A stretch of 64,000 bases of DNA from Delphinapterus leucas (taxonomy: Eukaryota > Chordata > Mammalia > Artiodactyla > Monodontidae): assembly GCF_002288925.2 (NCBI RefSeq), contig NW_022098001.1:16522256-16586255 (forward strand), in the 5' to 3' direction. The translations under genes and the position numbers were made by a program. This document shows, one piece after another, positions 35,280 to 47,910 of this stretch (positions within the stretch are counted from its first letter, which is position 1; every line of letters starts with the position of its first letter). The notes beneath the pieces are model-generated. The model worked only from the letters and a program-made list of their open reading frames with translations, was not told the DNA's origin and did no database searches.

Positions 35280-35895
35280 TTTGCTTAACTTACTGTGTTT
35301 GGGGTCTCCTTTTCACAGGTTGCAGTTTCATAGTTTCCATTGTTTTTTGTGTCTGTCCCCAGTGGCTAAGGTTGGTTCAGTAGGTTGTGTAGGCTTCCTG
35401 GTGGAGGGGGCTAGTGTCTGTGTTCTCGTGGATGAGGCTGGATCTTTTCTTTCTGGTAGGCTGGTCCACGTCTGGTGGTGTGCTTTGGGGTGTCTGTTGC
35501 CTTATTATGGTTTTAGGGAGCCTCTGTGTTAACGGATGGGGTTGTGTTCCTGTCTTGCTAGTTGTTTGGCATAGGGTGTCCTGCACTGTAGCTTGCTGGT
35601 CATTGAGTGAGCTGGGTCTTGTCATTGAGATGGAGATCTCTGGGAGATTTTCACCATTTGATATTATATGGAGCTGGGAGGTCTCTTGTGGACCAGTGTT
35701 CTGAACTTGGCTCTCCCACCTCAGAGGCACAGCCTTGACACCTGGCTGGAGCACCAAGAGCCTGTCCTCCACACGGCTGGGTAGCATCGGAGGGCAACAG
35801 GACTGGGTAGCACTCAGCAAGAGAAAGAGGCGGCAGAGAAAGGGCTGCCCAGGCCTGCGTCTGCCTCAGCTCCAACCCCTCCGCGAGGAATGCAT

Positions 35896-36924
35896 AATTC
35901 TTAAGTGGGGATACAGTATGCACAGGAAGCCTGGTTTATGTGGTGGAAATAAAAGAATTGTATTTGTGATTTTCCCATGAAGGTTATACTTCTGTGAATG
36001 CAAATAATATTGTTCTATAAAAAATTTAAAATGACACTTAAGGTGATTTCTTACTCTAAAAGAAAGTAAAACTTTATTTATCTAGAACTGTGAAGGACTG
36101 CAGTTTTCTATATGATTGACTTTTCTTCCTGGATAATTTACCCCTTAATGCACCAAAATTGTATTTTAAATGTTTTTGATGTGCATTTCCTGGAAGAAAT
36201 GAATCCCATGGTTTTCTTTGCATCATTGTCTAAGGGCCCTCCTGAAATTCTGGAGGACCCCTTCTTGTGCAACAAGGGTTTTAGGTTATGTGAGTGCAGT
36301 TGGAGTCTTAATCTTCACTCACCATAACAAGAGCAGCTCTGTTTGTCTGCCTCTGCACTGTCCTGGCTTCCATCTTCCATTCAATTCAAAGAACATATTT
36401 TGTTGCTCGACCTTAGCCTTTAAAAATTTTCTACCTTAGAAAACAGAATATACACATAATTTAATCTTTTACTGATTAAGCAGGGTCATCATTATGCACA
36501 TCAATTACCATACTGTGCAGAAATATAATAGTATAATTAACATTTGAAGGTTTGTGCTTTTCCCCTACACTGAATGGCTTCAGATGTCTGTGCTTTTCTT
36601 ATTATTTCTTGTTCCTTCCTTTACTGACAGCTGCAACTTAAACCTGCTGTCATGGCTTTAAACCATTCCTACCTCTAATTCTCAGCTATTATAAAGGCAG
36701 CGAAGAAGTGGAGGTGGTCAAAGGAAACCATACGACTATGTTCAGTAAATCTTAATGTGGTGATGTAAAAGCACATTGTGAAACTGTCAAATACTCTAAA
36801 ACCACTTGCTATTAAACAGAACTAGACTAACAGTTAGGGAATAGATTAGGGCAGATTTAAACTCAAACTATAGAAGAAATTATTCAAGCTTTAGTGGTAG
36901 TGATGATGATGATATTAATAGCAA
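35896..36924. other. Gene-free, apparently single-copy DNA
   Basis: No supported gene or recognisable repeat. Frames at 36112-36439 lack any family resemblance. Confidence 0.45.
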
Positions 36925-37060
36925 AAAAAATGTTTACCATTTATTCTGTGACAGGCACTGTGCTAGCCCATTTTATACAGCATTTAATTTAATGACATCT
37001 ATAATGCTAATGGTTAATTATTATTAATATCAGCAATATTATGATTATTTCATGTCAGAA
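36925..37060 (-). mobile_element. Probable MIR fragment
   Basis: Contains 'acaggcactgtgctagccc' followed by 'ttatacagcatttaattt', matching the reversed MIR 3' half. Short and diverged. Confidence 0.5.
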
Positions 37061-37584
37061 AATTCAGATTTTGTTTTCATAACTTTAGAAAGAACATACA
37101 GATATTATGGAAAGGCATTTGGGATCACCCCCGTGCCTGTTTGATTTCAAAACTTGTGAGTATAATTACCAAGTTTTTTTGCCTCCTAAGTGTAGTAGAG
37201 GATAAGAAAAGGAAGTATTTTCCACAAGCATCAAGTCCAGCCTTCTGATTTTATAGTTGAAGACACTGGAGATCATTGTGCTGAAAAGTGTCACTTCCTT
37301 GCATCCAGTCTCCTCCCAGGGCAGGAACTTGTTTTTAATTACAAGTTAAAGTATGAAGACTTCACTCTCTATCTCCATTTGTCCTGCCATCAGTCTTCCC
37401 CTCCCACCTCATTGCTTGAAACTGCTTTCAGAGATCAGCGGAGTCCTGTTGGGTGCCAAATGCAAGAGATTCCCCTCAGTTCTCTGTTCTTTGCCTAATG
37501 TATATGGAGTAGTTCATATTGTTGACTATTCTTTTCTTGTACTTCTTGTTCTTCTTAGCCCTTGATGGCTTGCTTCCTTCTCTA
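37061..37584. other. Gene-free, apparently single-copy DNA
   Basis: No supported gene or recognisable repeat. Confidence 0.4.
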
Positions 37585-38060
37585 TCTCATTCTCTGCATC
37601 AGTTCTTTTACTGATGATAAGCTCCCCCCAAAGTTAACAGCTTAAAACAACAACCATTTATTTTGTTCACAATTCTACAAGTCAGCAGGCTGGGTAGTGC
37701 TTAGCTTGGCAGTTCTTCTGGTCTCAGCTGGGCTCACTCGTGTATCTGTGGGTAGGTGGAGCATGCTTGATTGAGAATGGCTTCAACTGGAATGGTCTAT
37801 CTCTGCCCCAGGAGGGCTGTCATCCTCCAACAGGCTAGCCTGAGCTTGTAGTCTCAGCAGCTGCTCAAGGTTATACCAGAGAACATGAAACCATGCAAGG
37901 CTTCTGGTGGCAAACTCACTTCTGCTGCATTCTGTTAGCGAAAGAAAGTCCAAAGGTCAATCAAGATTCAAATGAGGGGAAACAGATTCTACCTCTTGAT
38001 GGGAGGAGCTTCAAAATTACATGGCATAGGCCACAGTGACAGGGAGGAGTGAAGGGAGAA
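37585..38060. repeat. Ancient interspersed repeat, family unassigned
   Basis: The blocks 'cagcttaaaacaacaacca', 'ttctacaagtcagcaggctg', 'ctcagctgggctcactcg' and 'cttgatgggaggagcttcaaa' look like a widespread mammalian non-coding repeat (LTR or DNA-transposon type). I cannot name the family from memory. No open frame of interest. Confidence 0.45.
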
Positions 38061-38209
38061 TTGTGGACATTTTTGCAATATACAACAATCTCCTTCACAA
38101 GTTCCATTTCTCTTACTTGCCCTTTTAAATATAAGTTCAACTCTCATGTTCACACTTGGCCTCTTTCCTTATTCTTTTACCTTCTCTCTTTCAACCATCA
38201 TATCTATTA

Positions 38210-38920
38210 CTATAATTCAGCTATTACATTTTCATGGATGATTTACAAACCTCTCTATCCAACTCTTACCATGTTTGTGAGCTCCAGACTGGAATTCTCA
38301 ACTGGTTACTGGAAATGTACTTGGTTTCCCACATGTGCCTCAAATGCAACAAGTTCCAAACTAAACTCTATATTCTCCCACAAAACTGTTTCTTTTATAC
38401 ACTTTGACTCTGTAATTTGTGTTATTTCTCATCAATCCTCCTAATCTAGAGACCTCAAAACAGGTTTTGATGATTCTCTCTCCTACAAACCCCATTGAAT
38501 CAGTCAGTGAGTCCTGATCATTCAACCTAAGTGTTGCTCAGGCTCCTCTTTGTTTATTCCTCATATTACCCTGATTAGATACATTGTTGCTTACTAGATT
38601 ATTTATTAATTGTCCTTTATCACTTTATACATAAAATTGAGTTTATCCTCTCCACTGTTATCAGAATAGTATGTCTAAAACATGTGACTATACATATACA
38701 TTTCTATGTAAATATCCTTTTATAGCTTCTCATTATCTGGAACAAAAAGAAAATCTGCTGACCCTTGCTCTTGGAGATTTGAAGTGTTCTTGGAGGTCTG
38801 TAAGGTCAAGAATCATACATATTTCGTATACGGATGCTATATCTCCCAGCGTCTAGCATCCTGCCTGACTCATAATAGTTGTTCATTAAATACTTGTTGA
38901 ATGGGCAAATGAAAGAATGA
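38210..38920 (+). mobile_element. L2 LINE 3' region
   Basis: Plus-strand L2 blocks in order: 'gtgagctccagactgg', 'aactggttactgg', 'tgcctcaaatgcaacaagt', 'tcagtcagtgagtcctg', 'agcttctcattatctgg', and the 3' end 'gcgtctagcatcctgcctga' with 'cattaaatacttgttgaatg'. Some parts between are poorly matched. No coding potential. Confidence 0.6.
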
Positions 38921-38959
38921 TAAGTCTACCTGCAAGGCAGAGGAACAGCAGTCAGAGAG

Positions 38960-39430
38960 TTCCTGTGTGTTGTGTTAGAGTAAGGAAACAGACCTCTCAC
39001 TGTTGTGGCCTCTCCGGTTGCGGAGCACAGGCTCCGGACGCGGAGCACAGGCTCCGGATGCGCAGGCTCCGGACGCGCAGGCTCCGGACGCGCAGGCTCA
39101 GCGGCCATGGCTCACGGGCCCAGACGCTCCGCGGCATGTGGGATCTTCCCAGACCGGGGCATGAACCAGTGTCCCCTGCATCGGCCGGCGGACTCTCAAC
39201 CACTGTGCCACCAGGGAAGCCCCCAACAGTCCTTGTTTTGATCCTAGATCTGCTACCTCCTAACCATGGACTTTGGACAATTTATTTAATCCTTCTGATC
39301 CTAGGTTTCTTTGTCCTAAGATGGATATAATCATAGTTTACTTACAAAGGTCTCCTATGATTAGAGATAACATACGTGAAACTCATACACAAAACTCCTA
39401 TTAATACATGGGTATATTATTAATCATCTC
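38960..39430 (+). mobile_element. MIR SINE split by a CHR SINE
   Basis: The right part (39225-39430) shows plus-strand MIR blocks: 'tagatctgctacctcc', 'tttggacaatttatttaatcc', and 'tcctaagatggatataatca' (pieces). The left part (about 38960-38990) is short and tentative. The minus-strand SINE at 38991-39222 lies between them. Confidence 0.55.
38991..39222 (-). mobile_element. CHR SINE with internal tandem expansion
   Basis: On the minus strand the head begins at 39222 and the promoter boxes are present. The 'ctccggacg' region is expanded. On the plus strand, two 20-bp units starting cggagcacagg lie at 39021-39040 and 39041-39060, then two identical 15-bp units starting cgcaggctcc at 39061-39075 and 39076-39090, before normal sequence resumes. 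The 3' end stops at 'gagaggtc' and lacks the poly-A tail. Flanking short match aacag suggests insertion in a MIR. Confidence 0.9.
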
Positions 39431-41399
39431 CAGCATCATCAGCCCAGGCAAAAGAACTCTCAGTTTCAGGTGTAACAATATGTGACAAAGACCCAACCAT
39501 ACAGTCTGTAATTTAAACTCAGGTGGGACTCAAAGGGTAAGATATTAGCCAAGTCCCAAACAAGCAAAACAAAACAAAGCTAGGGCTCAAGATAGAGAAC
39601 CCCAGCAGGAATTCAGACACAGGGAAAGAAAAATTGGAACCAGCTTAGAAGATAAAGCTATAAGGAAAGAAGTTTAGACATTGTTATAAGAAGCCTGTAT
39701 AGAATATGAGAGGACAGGGCTGCTTGGTATTAAAGTGATGAGCTCCTATCTGTAATATATGAATCATAGGCTTATGGTCTAGAAAGTAAGCAAGACAAAA
39801 AAAGAACAACATATACACACACCGTATCTTATATTTCCAAGTTTAAATAAAAACATTGGGGCTTCCGATGCAGGGGACATGGGTTCGTGCCCCGGTCCGG
39901 GAAGATCCCGCATGCTGCGGAGCGGCTGGGCCCGTGAGCCATGGCCGCTGAGCCTGCGCGTCCGGAGCCTGTGCTCCGCAACGGGAGAGGCCACAACAGT
40001 GAGAGGCCTGTGCACCGCAAAACAAACAAACAAACAAACAAACAAACCATTGATTTCATTTCTTATTTTTTTCCCTTTGGCAGCCACAAGAAAAGTTCGT
40101 AGTAAGATTTACAACAAAAAGATGTACAAAACAAAAATGTACCTCTCCAGTTCTATTTAATTGTGCTACAAGTATGAAACCAAAATTACTTGCTTAAGAA
40201 CGGAACATAGTCTTTGCAAACTGAAGAGAAGTTATTTTCTGTAAAAAGACCATTCTGATGAAAGCCTAACCATGCAGTAAAAACATTAGACCACCTTTTG
40301 AAATAAATTGTAAATGAAAATAGTAAAAGTAGCAAATCTCAGGATACAGTTGCTATTCTTGGGCCATTTCATTATAGATATTCCTTCTTGCAATGTCTTC
40401 ATAGAAGACTCCTATTCCATTATACCAAGACTTCTAAACTTCTCTCTGAAGATCTTCAAAGAAATGAATAGAAATTTCTCTAACGGTGTTCCAGATCCAT
40501 CAAATAATTCCACTTGAGACTACTGAGGAGGTTCTATGCCAGTATTTTTCATTCTTCTAATTTTTTTAGGATATGGTTTTTCAAAACTTCTAATTGGGCA
40601 GATTTCATTATATTAGACCAAGTCATTTATAATTATATGATTCCAAACAGTCACACATTCAGTAAAAATGGTCATCAAATGTAAAAACTAAATAAATAAA
40701 GTGACAAGCTCCTCACCTAGCTGTCCTATCTATCCCCAGAGTCTGAACAGGCATGAATCTAGGATCAGAATGATATGGCTCTATCTGCAAAGGAAAGAGA
40801 TTTTGGGGGGCAGAGAACACAGCTGCTTCTTCTATCTGTAGGGTCTTTACTGAGTCATCACTGTGTATGTTTAAGAGATCATACATAGTACAATCTTGAA
40901 GTAGGGAAGTCAGGCATTTCTTCTCTTTACTTCTTCATCTATCTTTTCAATCACTTTAAATATCTCCCACATCTGGAGGGCAGTTTGGTTTCACCTCGTA
41001 GTCTTAATTTTGACTGATTGATAATGGCTGCCTAGAGCAGCGTGTTCAGGGGAATTAGAAGGCATTGTTCAGACATAGGAGCAAAGAGTGCTATGACTGG
41101 GTAGCAATGTCTGCTATGGGTAAGTGAAGGAGAGAGGGCAGAGCCACTGTAGTGTATCTGACAAACCTATTCTACATAACAATATAGTCATCATTTTCTA
41201 CTATTATGTCAGTGGTTTTCAAATTGCTCCTAGCCTTAAAGGTTTTCCCATATGAATCACAGACTATGGAAAAGAAATTGAGTAAGTGACTAATTTCTCA
41301 ATACTTTCAAGGATGGTACATAATTCGGACTATACCAGACTCATAAAAGAGAAGCTAATTCTATACAAACAATGGATAACTTAGAGCATTAGGGCTTAA
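39431..41399. other. Gene-free DNA interrupted by one SINE
   Basis: Apart from the SINE at 39858-40048, no gene, RNA gene or recognisable repeat was found. Confidence 0.45.
39858..40048 (+). mobile_element. CHR SINE lacking its A box, with (AAAC)n tail
   Basis: The first seven to eight bases (gggcttcc) are joined directly to 'gatgcagggg', so about 33 bases holding the A box are missing. The B box (gggttcgtgc) and the rest are well preserved. The tail is (CAAA)n at 40018-40048 instead of plain poly-A. A short, imperfect flanking match (cattg) is the only target-site duplication seen. Confidence 0.9.
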
Positions 41400-42389
41400 T
41401 TGTCCCAGGTTGAGAAAGACTTAGGTGGTCCAATAAGTACCACGAAGTGTACTGCAGGTGTGAGGAGGAAACAAGAGGGAAGGATTCCAGTCTTCCGTTT
41501 GTATGTCAACCAAACTGAGACATGTGTGTGCACGCTAATTTGTGTATTATATATATACACACAGCACACATACACAATTCAGAATTCATGTGGAAAAAAA
41601 CATTCTACAGTGTAAAAAAGTTTCAAACTAAAAAAGTTTGAAAACAACTGATATAGATTTTTTTCCTCCTGACTGTTGAAGTTCGTTCTCTTCTTTTTCA
41701 TTTTATTATAATTTATCTTTATAATCTGAGATAAATTCAAATGTTTCTATATTCTCCTATAACTTCTCTTTTCCACCATGGGGATACAAAAATTTTGTTT
41801 GATTGTCTAGGAAAATAATGTGGAAGATAGAAAAAATATCATCAACTCAAGATTGTGTAGTCAATAAGGAAACCAAGCCTGTTAGGCTGCAATTAACAAA
41901 ATTCTTGAATTAAAGGATTAGATGTAAATTTCCATTTTCACCTTAGCACCTGGATCCTGAAACAGCTGCCCTCTTAATCATTTACAAATTTCTTCAAATA
42001 GTGTTTCCTTTTCCCTTGCTATGTGATAGCTAATGTAATTAACATCATTTCAGAAAACCTGTAAAAATCTGGGTGTAGATTTTGTGAATTGAGTCTAGAA
42101 GTGCCTTCAGATAGAAGAAAGCTATTCCAAGTAGAATCTTGCTTTTTGACACAGATTATTTCAATGTCCTATAAGTAATTAATCACAAAACCCCCTACAT
42201 TAGTGCAGCCCTGGGATCATAAATCAGGACCTAGAAGCTAAATGAAGGCAAAGTTCACATTCTCCAAGAAATACTCATTTTCTCACATGGCTTATCTTAC
42301 ACAATTTATTTGCTTTATATTTAGAAGCCCAATTAGCAGCCCAATGTCATACGTGCAGCATGGAATAACTCCTGTTATTATGAGCACCA
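41400..42389. other. Gene-free, apparently single-copy DNA
   Basis: Includes a short AT/AC run near 41545-41575 and an 8-bp inverted repeat (41621-41628 with 41637-41644). No gene supported. Confidence 0.4.
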
Positions 42390-43660
42390 TGCATTGCATT
42401 TATTTATTCAATAGTTATTTACTGAGCATCTACTTCTCCCAGGCACTGGGCAAAGAGGATGCAAGAGTGTATGAGATGGACTTGGTTACAGGGACCCACA
42501 GTCCAGTGAAAGAGGCAAATTATTAAAAGTAAATTTAAAAATAGTCATCAGAATTTGTGATGAATGTTATGAAAGACACAAATAATGGGCTGAGCTAAAG
42601 ACGAATGGGGCAGGCTCCTTTGTGCATAGTTGGGAAGTATTCCCTGAGGAAGTGACATTTACTCTGGACCTTGCATCTCAGTGTGTTTAAGTCACTCAGG
42701 GAAAACCTGTGAGCCTGAGCTCCAGCTGGAGAAGAGAAGAGTATGAGATAATGCTGCAGAAATGTGCTGAGACCTGATCATAGAGCCAGGGGAAGTCATT
42801 GATGGGGTAACTGAAATGACCTGATTCTCAGTTTTAAAAGATGACTTCAGCACAAGCATTGTGGGTAAGCAAGAGGAGAAAAAGGAAGATGTTCTAAGTG
42901 GCGATTGCAATAATTAATTAATTAATTATTAAAATAATATATTAATAAATAAATAAATTTTGGCCAGCAATGACTGAAACCTGGACACAGGAAGGCATAG
43001 AATGGACAGCTGTTGTGTTCATTTGAAAGGCAGAATTGATAAGACTTGCTGATGGATTGTGTGCTGATGGATGGGGTGACATGGAGAACATAATGAAGGA
43101 AAGAAAGGAATTAAGAGTAACTCTTAGGTTTCTGGCTTGAGGAAGTGAGTGGATGATGGTGCCATTTATTAAGATAGGAAAAAATGGGCAAAAGGGGACT
43201 CACTGGGAAAACTGAGACATCTACATAGAGGTAGAGGTAGTCAGATAGATGGGGAGTGCTGCAGGTTTGAAACACAAATTTGTGAGTCATCACCAGAGAG
43301 AGGTCATTTAAATCAGTAGAACTGAATAAGGTCACCTAGGGAAGGAATTGAGAGAGAGATAAGAGAAGTGGGCTCAGAACCTCACCCAAAGAACACCAGT
43401 TTTTAGAGATTTGTTAGAAAGAAGCATTTGCAAAGAAAATTAGTAGTGAGGAGCTAGTGACTTGGGATATGTCCCAGAAGGGTATATTATCATGGAATAC
43501 AGGCTAAGAGAGTGTTTAAAAAACAGGGTGAGGTTGAGCTATGGAGAATGGTGCTAAGAAGCAGATGGAGCTGATGACAGTGGAGTGCTTCTTGGGTCAG
43601 GCAGCATATGGGTTGTTCATGGTATTAAAACATGTGCTTGAACAGTGCCTGGTGGGCTAG
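42390..43660 (-). mobile_element. Long L2 LINE fragment
   Basis: The longest L2 piece here, reversed. Plus-strand blocks in order are 'tactgagcatctact' with 'cccaggcactgggc', 'gaggaagtgacattt', 'atgacctgattctcagtttt', 'cagaattgataagacttgctgatggattg' (in part), 'aactcttaggtttctggctt', 'gatgatggtgccatttatt', and 'gtgagtcatcaccagag' with 'ggtcacctagggaagg'. An (AATT)n-rich run at 42911-42957 interrupts it. No open frame remains. Confidence 0.75.
42911..42957. repeat. (AATT)n / AT-rich simple repeat
   Basis: AATT and AATA units in tandem, inside the L2 piece. Confidence 0.85.
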
Positions 43661-45480
43661 TATTATGTGAGGGAAATGATTGAGTAAAGATGGAGGATCA
43701 GTGCGCCAATACGATATGAATGAGGGCAGCATGAGCAAATTATTTGAGAAGGTGAGATCCAAAAACAAGTTGGGGATTTGGCTTATGATGGAAAATTAGG
43801 AGAATCCCCATCCCCCTTCCCCTTGATTCTCTTTTCTCAATAAAGCAGGACATTTCAGCTGAGAAGAGTGAGTAATGTTGATGTCTGTGGTGAGAGTAGA
43901 GAATTTCTCTGAAAAGCTATATTTTCATATGGATATCCACAGAGATATGGACATTGTCAACGAAAGCCTGCCAGGCATGCTTATACTGCCAGACACCCAC
44001 ACGACGACCAGGCAGAGGCGAGGAGGTGCTAAGTCTCATTCTCTAGATTCACTGACAGGCAGTATCTTACATTTAAAATTAAAACAACAAAGATTTAGAA
44101 AATAACCCAATTAATAAATCTGTAAAGTGAAAAACTTCTTACTTTCAAATATCAGGTTTAGAAACTGGAGTCTGGAAAGGGTTTGCTTCTTGATTGGGCT
44201 ATAAAGAAAGAACTAGTCACTTCTATTTAAACAGTGAGTATTACTAGGCTTAAATTCAATTTCTAAGCCCTCTGGAAAAGTTACACAGATCTTTTAAGAA
44301 AGAAACAGGATTTTTCAAAAGAACTGAAATTCTGCTAGAATGGTTGAAAGTGATCTTAACCTTTTCAATGCAAATTAATTTCTATACCAGCTCTAGGCTT
44401 TGAAGGAAATGGGGACTGAGGAAAAAGAAGAGTGAAGGGAAAGAAAATAACGATCTCCTGACTAGAAATAGGTCATTATTAGATCATTGTGTGGTTTTAC
44501 ACACCCCTGGGGCAGGGCTCCAACTCCTGCCTACATAAACGTGTGAGGAGCTGACAATCTTTCCGTCTTATTACTTAAGCCAATCTATGTGGAGCAGAAA
44601 GGTATATGGAGCCAAAACGTGATTTTTTTTTTAGGCAAACAGTCAGAGAACCCCAGCAGAGAGAGAAACTGCGTATCATCAGATGATCCAGAATCAGAGT
44701 TGAGAGTGAGTACGATTAAGGAGGAGATAAGACTTGAGGGTTTATAGCACTTTGCTCAAAAGCATAATTGAGAAAGCAAGGTTAGATCATTCAATAAGAA
44801 ATCATTGATATTTGGTGCAGAAGTACCACATTTTACCATTGCTTTGAAACCTAATATTATGTAAATATGTAAAGTAATGTTATGAGTGATTGTCAACCTG
44901 GTTCATTTAAATAATAATTTTACATTTTTAAGAAAACATTGTTATAAAACACAATTATGTGAACTATTTGCTCTATTTTTTTGTACCCTATGAGAAATTT
45001 GGCTATATATATTATGCCAGAAACTGCAAAAACCACCTGTGATCCTCCTTGATATCAGATGATATTTGAGAATTAGTAAATAGAACAAAACTCTCTTGTA
45101 AGTGTAAAAGATGTGATGCTTTTAATATGGAACTTTCTGAAGAAGTGATTCTATCTGAGTCTTGAATGTAGTAGGTAAAGACTTGGCTTTAAATGTCTCA
45201 CCTTCTATTCTCTAATGCTATCAGGTTACAGTTCTTATGAATTTGATTTTAAGACAGCAATAAAAGCAACTTTTTCCAGTTTATTCTGCATGAGGCTCCA
45301 TGCCCAAACTTCCACAATATAATTACAATAACTTTGAAAAATTAGCACCTGTATACGGGATCTGATGCTATTATGAATGAATATAGACAACACCTACAAG
45401 ATTCTAAAGGTATGTCTGGCATCTCCATGGTGTGAATGAAACCACTTATGCATTTTTTCAAAGTATTTAATCCAGTGACT

Positions 45481-45526
<46 letters not shown>

Positions 45527-46642
45527 CTTGAAATAAAACAAAAAGACAGATTTTCAATTAAAGTCCCCTTTTAAAAAATGTCTAATATGTACCAAGCCCC
45601 AAAATAAGGGCTATAGGAAGCTCTTGCCTACAAGGAAATGACAATTTTCTGATATGCAAATGGGCCTAGCAGTGTCTTTCTTCTGCTAAAATTTTAAGGA
45701 CCAAGGACAGTTACAGCACATCTATCTGGCTCCAAATTACAAATAAGCTTTGTGGTTTTTGTTAATATATATGAATAATTATTGCCCAGTGATAACAGCA
45801 GAAATTGAATTGAAAAGTAATCACTGCTTCTTGGAAAGAATAATTTCACATTTACTATATTCTCTAGAAAACAAAGCCTAAAATTAATTTTTTTTTTCCA
45901 GAATTGTTCCTTTGATCCAGGAGAGAATTAGAACATGATGCTATAAGCACTGGCTTCAGCCCTTTAGTGCACATGGGAAATGAAGTAGCATGAGAATAAA
46001 AAGTGAGAGTTGGAAATTGCAATGCTTTGGAAAGGCTGAGATTGAGGCTTAACATAGGACACCATCTGAACCTGGGTCTGTTTCTGGGTATGCACCAGTA
46101 ACCTGGGCAGGAGAAAGGAGGGCTGGGCTCAACCCTGGGAAGCAAAGAATGGTGTGGCCGCAAAGGTACATATCACTTAAATGCTCAGGGTCAGAGGAGG
46201 GGTGTTTTGGGTATGGAGTGGGGAGGGAGGCAAGTTAATTTTTTCTCGCTAGATTTTATTTCATTATGAGCTAAGGAATATCAGAATCAAGGATATATCC
46301 CTGGAAAATTACTTTCAGGCTTTCAGGCTGCTGCTGAGTATTCTAGATCTCAGCCAGGCTACTGGGCCACCTTGGTTTTGAAGACCCAGGGGTGGAGAGG
46401 TGGGGGACACAAATGGTCTGGCCAGAGGGAGGACACACAGGAAAATTCCTCATTGAAGGAGAAAGGTAGCATTGAATCTCCATTAGAACTAATCTATGTG
46501 AGCCTCATATTACTTGTTTGATACAATGAGGAGAGTATTATCTACCTTATTGACTACTATGAGGTTAGGCTGTGTATATAAAGTCCTTTGTGTATAAGAG
46601 ATGTTCAGTCAAGAACAGCTATCAGTCTTAGAGAAGATGTCC
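43661..46642. other. Gene-free DNA with one long (AT)n run
   Basis: No supported gene or recognisable interspersed repeat. The frame at 45864-46163 (minus) has no recognisable domain. Confidence 0.45.
45488..45524. repeat. (AT)n microsatellite
   Basis: Roughly 18 uninterrupted AT units, the longest simple dinucleotide run in the window. Confidence 0.95.
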
Positions 46643-46655
46643 TCTGGTGGTGTTT

Positions 46656-47734
46656 TTATTGTTTGTTTGTTTTTGTTTTTATTGAAGTATAGTTGATTTA
46701 CAATGTTGTGTTAGTTTCAGGTTTACAGCAAAGTGATTCAGATATATATATATATTTTTTTTCAGATTCTTTTCCATATAGGTTATTACAAGATATTGAA
46801 TATAGTTCCCTGTGCTATACAGTAGGTCCTTGTTTTTAATCTAATTTATATATAGTGGTCTGTATCTGTAAATCCCAAACTCTTTAATCTTCCCCCTCCC
46901 TTTCCCCTCCTCCTTTTTCCCTTTTGGTAAACATAAGTTTGTTTGCTATGTCTGTGAGTCTATTTCTGTTTTGTAAATAAGTTCATTTGTACCATAGTTT
47001 AGCTTCCACATATAAGTGATATCATATGTTATTTGTCTTTCTCTGACATACTTCATTTAGTATGATTATTTCTAGGTCCATCCATGTTGCTGCAAATAGC
47101 AATATTTCATTATTTTTATGGTTGAGTAATATTCCATTATATATATATAAACACACACATATGCCACATTTTCTTTATCCATTCCTCCGATGGACATTTA
47201 TGCTGCTTCCATGTTTTGTCTATTGTAAATAGTGCTACTATGAAAATTGAGGTACATGTATCTTTTTGAATTAGAATTTCCATCTTTTCTAGGTATATGC
47301 CCAGGAGTGGGATTGCTGGATCATATGGTAACTCTATTTTTAGTATTTTTAAGGAATGTCCATACTGTTCTCCAGAGTGTCTGAACCCATTTGCATTCCC
47401 ACAAACAGTGTAGGAGGGTCACTTTTTCTCTACACCCTCTCCAGAATTTATTATTTGTAGGCTTTTTCATGATGGCCATTCTAACCAGTGTGAGGTAACA
47501 CCTTAGTGTAGTTTTGATTTGCATTCCTCTAATAATTAGCAATATTGAGCATCTTTTCATGTCCCTGTTGGTAATCTGTATGTCTTCTTTGGAGAAATAT
47601 TTATTTAGGTCTTATGACCATTTAAAAACATTTGTTTTATATTGAGCTGAATGAGCTGTTTGTATATTTTAGAAATTAATTCCTTGTCAATCACATCATT
47701 TACAAATATTTTCTCCCATTCCATAGGTTGTTGT
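46656..47734 (-). mobile_element. 5'-truncated L1, minus strand
   Basis: About 1.1 kb: 3' UTR on the left ('ttattgaagtatagttga' and 'tgtgctatacagtagg') and the ORF2 end on the right. Target-site duplication tctggtggtgttt (46643-46655) / tctagtggtgttt (47735-47747) matches 12 of 13. The 3' UTR differs from that of the two long L1s ('gtttacagcaaagtgattc' block), so it is another, older subfamily. The ORF2 C-terminal Cys-rich part is readable at 47321-47560 but has no intact upstream frame. Confidence 0.9.
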
Positions 47735-47747
47735 TCTAGTGGTGTTT

Positions 47748-47910
47748 AAATAGTTTAAAAATTGATTACTTCCACAAGCCTAACTTTTCTAGAATAGAGC
47801 AGTTAAAGATGTCTTCAGAGCCCAAAACTCAAGAGGAGTCTCATTGAATTTAGGAAGAGAAGATAATTTGCAGATGACTGGGTGCTTGTGGCAAAGAATG
47901 GATGGATGGA
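47748..47910. other. Short single-copy interval between two L1 insertions
   Basis: Nothing recognisable. The end (47894-47910) may be the left target-site duplication of the next L1. Confidence 0.4.

Larger units (their letters stand above)
30161..35895 (-). mobile_element. Nearly full-length L1, minus strand
   Basis: About 5.7 kb with every L1 part in order on the minus strand: GC-rich 5' UTR (35280-35895), ORF1 remnant (34391-35279), ORF2 remnant (30534-34335) and 3' UTR with G-poor end (30161-30533). The 3' tail is short or eroded, and no confident target-site duplication was found. It sits in older L1 debris. Both ORFs are broken, so the copy cannot move itself. It belongs to the same family as the plus-strand copy at 47911-53960. 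Confidence 0.92.

Noticed and set aside
34557..35532. Several plus-strand hydrophobic frames (up to 160 codons) as membrane proteins
   Set aside because: They are the antisense of A-rich L1 ORF1 and 5' UTR. Poly-T-rich antisense yields Phe/Leu/Ser-rich peptides by composition.
39021..39090. Short regular repeats as a CRISPR-like array
   Set aside because: There are no spacers, the units are directly adjacent, and the DNA is mammalian. It is a local tandem expansion in a SINE.
38917..39330. 137-codon frame with Arg-rich repeats
   Set aside because: The repeats come from the tandem-expanded SINE, not from a protein family.
44505..44700. Possible promoter near 'acataaacg' with downstream exon
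   Set aside because: There is no CpG-rich context, no open exon and no clear splice donor with a coding frame.
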